64,000 nt of DNA, from contig OZ024784.1 in NCBI GenBank assembly GCA_964017065.1, forward strand, positions 17,155,152-17,219,151. The letters are read 5' to 3'. The stretch's first letter is position 1. Each line of letters starts with the position of its first letter. Shown one piece after another: positions 60,374 to 64,000 of this stretch. The position numbers were made by a program, and so were the translations under genes. Origin of the DNA: Haliclona indistincta (Eukaryota; Porifera; Demospongiae; Haplosclerida; Chalinidae). Below the pieces are notes generated by a model, which had not been told where the DNA came from, searched no databases, and was given only the letters and a program-made list of their open reading frames with translations.

Positions 60374-62177
60374 TTAATCATGACAATGACTATCAAATTG
60401 TTCCTCTTTCATGTGCCTTTTATTCATCAGTTGTCTGACAATACTGTGTGCTGGTTGTTGAGCACTAATAAATCCAAGAGGAGACACCACAGCAATCTTG
60501 GCACGTGTAATGGTACTCAGTCGAGGTACCTCTACTAGTTGTGCAGCTGAGAGACTGCCAACAAAGCTTTTCTTGACGTCCTCAGTTGGTGCGTACCACT
60601 GTAGGCATGTGAGATACTCCAGCAAGCCTTCATACCTGGCTACTTGCAGTAGACGTTTCCTGGGTAGCTCAACTGTTAAACTGAAGTAAAACAGTTTCTT
60701 GACTTTGTTCTGATTAAAAAGACTGCATGAATGCTCAGGGGTCAGGATTGGCTCGATTATCGGTATCAGAGAGTTCCAATTGTTGCTGTACTCTTCTTGT
60801 AGTGCTCTCATGCCCTTCACGTTAGCGATCTCCAGGAACTTCTGAATGAGGTCTTCTATCCGTTTCACGTGCTCTACAGGAACTGTAACACCAGTCAGTG
60901 TGGTCAGCATTAGTACACGTCCAACACCCAACAACAAAGTATATCTACATAGAGGAAACACTCAATTTCACACACCAGTTATGACATTATTTGTTCAAAT
61001 CAACATCCCTTTTACATGGAGCTGGGTTAAACTCCAATGTAAAAGGAGTGTAAGGTCAGAGTATTCAACCTCATTGCATAATCTTAACCAAAACTAGCTA
61101 GGTCCTCAAAACTCTAATTCACACTTACACGGTAATACTGGCGTCATCTTCACCATAGGATATCTTCAGATACCTATCAACAACCTCTAAAATTTGTCCC
61201 AAAATGACAGGATAGCAGAGGTAGCAGTGAGTTTCCAGTGAATAAGAAATTCTATAAAATGTATCAGAAATAATGATATTAATATAGGAGTTTGTAGGCC
61301 CCTCAAGAACATATTTTAACATCCGATCGAGAGCAACGGTGTCTGGAGCCATAAGCAACTGGCACGACCTTGTCTCACAGTAGCTGTGCAAAAAAAAAAG
61401 AATTACCATTGAGCAATGCATTTATAAAACATACTTTGATATGCAACCAGCCGCGTTCTCAAATAAATCATGATGTAAGTGAAAATCTGAGACATCAACA
61501 CTCTTTAGTGCTCTAAGCATTAACTGAATTCCTCCTCGACTGATCACGGGCTCCTGAGACTCTGTTGTTTCAGCCATATTCCACAGAACGGCTAAAAGAT
61601 TCTTTTCTAACATTAGCAACTGTGAGAATCGTTTCTTCAACGGGTCATTTTCCTGTATGTAGCTAAGTAGAGAGAGTACAGCATCAAGAGCGCCCACTTG
61701 AACAAAACATTTTCGGTTAGCTGTCGTCTGGTCAGAAAGCCAGGGTAAAAATAATTGGTAGCTCGTGAGCGAGAGCATAGAGGACAGTGTGTTGTGAGCA
61801 ATGTGAGGTTCGTATGGGATCGAGCGAACTCCTTTACTTGATGTAATCTGTTTCAAATTCTCCTTTATCAGTTGTTCCTTCATCTGTGTCGCATACTTCG
61901 CGAGGGTTTTTGCAAAGTATACATTCGATTCATGAAGATATGTGACCTTGAAACTGTCTCCAGCAGTCACATAGTGGTCAGAAAGACGGTCATCATCCGT
62001 CTTGATGTATCTGTCTCCAATTTCAATCGTTTGCAAGCACTGAGGAACATTGTGCTGGCTCTCTACCGCTATCTTGAGATCTCCAACTGTCTCTGGAGGA
62101 GAAGAGAACGTCACCACTTTTTCCGCAGTAGCGTTGTCAGAGGAACGGCACAGTATCGCGGACAGCTCAAACGCCAT
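60374..62177 (-). CDS. Ubl-armadillo family protein, copy 4 (type A)
   Basis: Intact three-exon copy; start MAFELSAILCRSSDNATAEK at 62177, end MNKRHMKEEQFDSHCHD. The linker carries an insertion relative to copy 2 (ENLKQITSSKGVRSIPYEPH, IAHNTLSSMLSLTSYQ). The armadillo part has VDVSDFHLHHDLFENAAG. Exon 2 is type A with a divergent patch (NSYINIIISDTFYRISYSLE). Exon 3 is nearly identical to copy 1. Only 40 bp separate its stop from the copy 3 start. Confidence 0.85.
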
Positions 62178-62219
62178 TATCAATCGAGGGGGAGTGACAG
62201 TAATAAAAATTAATTGCAA

Positions 62220-63923
62220 TCATTGATTAATAATTTGTTCGTCTTCTTCTTTCATGTGCCTTTTAATCATCAGTTGTCTGACAATACTGTGTGCTGGTTG
62301 TTGAGCACTAATAAATCCAAGAGGAGACACCACAGCAATCTTGGCACGTGTAATGGTACTCAGTCGAGGTACCTCCACTAGTTGTGCAGCCGAGAGACTG
62401 TACACATAGCTTCTCTTGACGTCCTCAGTTGGTGCGTACCACTGTAGGCATGTGAGATACTCCAATAGGCCTTCACTCCTGGCTACCTGGATTAGGCGTT
62501 TCCTGGGTAGCTCTAAATTTAAGCTGAAGAAGAAGAGCTCCTTGATTTTGTTCCGACAAGACATGTAGTCATCAGGGCTTAGGATTGGTTCAATAAATGG
62601 GATCAGAGAGTTCCAATTGTTGCTGTATTCTTCTTGTAGTGCTCTCATGCCTTCCATGTCTGCAAGCTCCAGGAACTGCTGGACAAGGTCCTCTATCAGT
62701 TTCATTTGATCTTCAGGAACTGTAACACCAGTCAGTGTGGTCAGTATTAGAATACGTCCAACACACATCAATAAAGCATATCTACATCAATGGAATTATA
62801 GTTCAATGCACAATGATAAATAGTTTACTACAGTCTATACAGACCGAGTAAATCAGCAGTACACAGTATTACAGTAGTGTAAACTAGAAACATGGAAATT
62901 AGTTATCACATACACTGCTATGTCTTCACCATCGGAGATCTTCAGACACTTATCAGCGAACTCTAGTATTTTTGCTAAAATGGCAGGAGAAGAGAGATAG
63001 CAGTGAGTCTCCAGTGAGCGAGACATTCTAAAGAAGCAGTTAGCAACGAGGATATCATTGAAGGAACTTGAAGGCCCCACTAGAACAAATTTCAGCATTT
63101 GGTCGAGAGTCTTCGTATCTGGAGCTAACAGCAACTGACAGGATTTTGTCTCGCAGTAACTATGAGCAAAAAATCTTTTTAAACACACTTTGTACATGTA
63201 TGTAACATACTTTGATATGCAACCAGTAGCGTTTTGAAATAGTTCGCGATACTTCACAAAATCTGAGACATCAACACTCTTGAGAGCTCTAAGGATCAAC
63301 TCAATTCCTCCTCGGCTGATCACGGGCTCCTGAGATTCAGTTGTTTCAGCCATATTCCACAGAAGAGATATAATCTTCACCTCTAATGATCGCAGCTTGA
63401 AACCTCTCTTATTCAACGGGTAGTTTTCTTGTAGATAGCTAAGTAGAGAGAGTACAGCATCAAGAGCGCCCACTTGAACAAAACATTTTCGGTAAGCTGT
63501 GGTCTGATCGGAAAGCCAGGGATATAAAAATTGGTAATTCGTGGAGGTGAGCATAGAACATAGTATGTTGTAAGGTTCGTTTGGTAGACTGGTCTGTAGT
63601 AGCGTAGCCAGTTGCTCCTTCATTTGTGTAGCATGCTCCGTAATGGTTTTTGCAAAGTTTACATTCGTTTCGTGAAGATAGGTGACCTTGAAACTGTCTC
63701 CAGCAGTCACATAATGGTCAGAAAGACGGTCATCATCCGTCTTGATGCATCTGTCTCCAATTTCAACCGTTTGCAAGCACTGTGGAACATTGTGCTGGTT
63801 CTCTACCGCTATCTTGAGATCTCTAACTGTCTCTGGAGGAGAAGAGAACGTCACCACTTTCTCCGCAGTAGCGTTGTCAGAGGAACGGCACAGTATCGCG
63901 GACAGCTCGAACGCCATATGCAT
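62220..63923 (-). CDS. Ubl-armadillo family protein, copy 5 (type B)
   Basis: Start at the family-conserved ATG 63917 (an in-frame ATG lies two codons upstream at 63923). The Ubl part matches the other copies. The linker is short (MKEQLATLLQTSLPNEPYNI; TSTNYQFLYPWLSDQTTAYR). Exon 2 is type B (LLLAPDTKTLDQMLKFVLVG, DILVANCFFRMSRSLETHCY). Intron 1 here has no in-frame stop, so exon 1, the intron and exon 2 form one long frame; splicing is inferred from the copies with stops. Exon 3 is distinct in the middle (PFIEPILSPDDYMSCRNKIK, ELFFFSLNLELPRKRLIQV) but converges at the C-terminus. The end is EEDEQIINQ. Confidence 0.85.
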
Positions 63924-63966
63924 GCAGATGATGCCAGGGGTGACCCAACAAGAATAATAAAAAAAA

Positions 63967-64000
63967 TTAATTGCATTCCTTCATGTGGCTTTTATTCATC
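63967..64000 (-). CDS. Ubl-armadillo copy 6, 3' end only
   Basis: The last ten codons read MNKSHMKECN followed by a stop at 63967-63969, matching the C-terminus of the array genes. It shows that the array continues beyond the right edge. Confidence 0.7.
   Translation of the reverse strand, partial: MNKSHMKECN

Noticed and set aside
62853..63923. 356-aa single-exon reading of array copy 5
   Set aside because: It reads through intron 1, which happens to lack stops; the paralogues show conserved donor and acceptor sites at the same place.

Overview
The window is animal nuclear DNA, most likely from a demosponge. It is about 60% AT and has many short introns with GT/AG borders. Genes are packed tens to hundreds of bases apart, and there are many microsatellite and minisatellite arrays. 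The conserved genes are metazoan types: YY1, KAT5/Tip60, a receptor tyrosine phosphatase with Ig and FN3 domains, and an RNF19-like RBR ligase. They sit beside lineage-specific families (beta-helix plus multi-TM proteins, and a Ubl-armadillo array) of a kind I associate with sponges. The phylum is inferred, not proven.

Layout. 1-5907: two minus-strand paralogues of a large secreted beta-helix/multi-pass membrane protein; the left one runs off the edge. 5908-6768: a 27-bp minisatellite. 6769-17755 (minus): a many-exon UBR1/UBR2-type N-recognin E3 ligase with repeat-laden introns. 17879-20778 (minus): an unusual BTB-BACK protein ending in two PDZ domains. 20893-22572 (plus): TIM50. 22839-24924 (minus): YY1. 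25095-26315 (plus): a NUDT14-like Nudix hydrolase. 26316-31298: a gene-poor stretch with a MITE candidate and a putative single-pass membrane protein built of short phase-1 exons. 31299-38732 (minus): METTL4, an MT-A70 adenine methyltransferase, with three minisatellites in one intron. 38980-39735 (plus): an intronless PH-like protein. 40215-46624 (minus): PNO1, with two multi-kb introns. 46692-48880 (plus): KAT5. 49064-54091 (minus): a receptor tyrosine phosphatase with an apparently cytoplasmic Ig domain. 54169-55295 (plus): an RNF19-like RBR ligase. 55378-64000 (minus): a head-to-tail array of at least six copies of an unrecognised Ubl plus armadillo-like family, one of them a pseudogene.

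Common themes. Ten genes form five head-to-head pairs with only 67-247 bp between start codons, so divergent promoters dominate. Several of these starts or promoters carry an AANATGGCNGC-type motif, which matches both the TISU translation element and the YY1 binding site; YY1 lies in the same window and its own start codon is one of them. Ubiquitin-related functions recur (UBR, BTB-BACK, RBR, Ubl array), but this may be chance. The best candidates for undescribed biology are the Ubl-armadillo array, the BTB-BACK-PDZ-PDZ fusion, and the phosphatase with an intracellular Ig domain.
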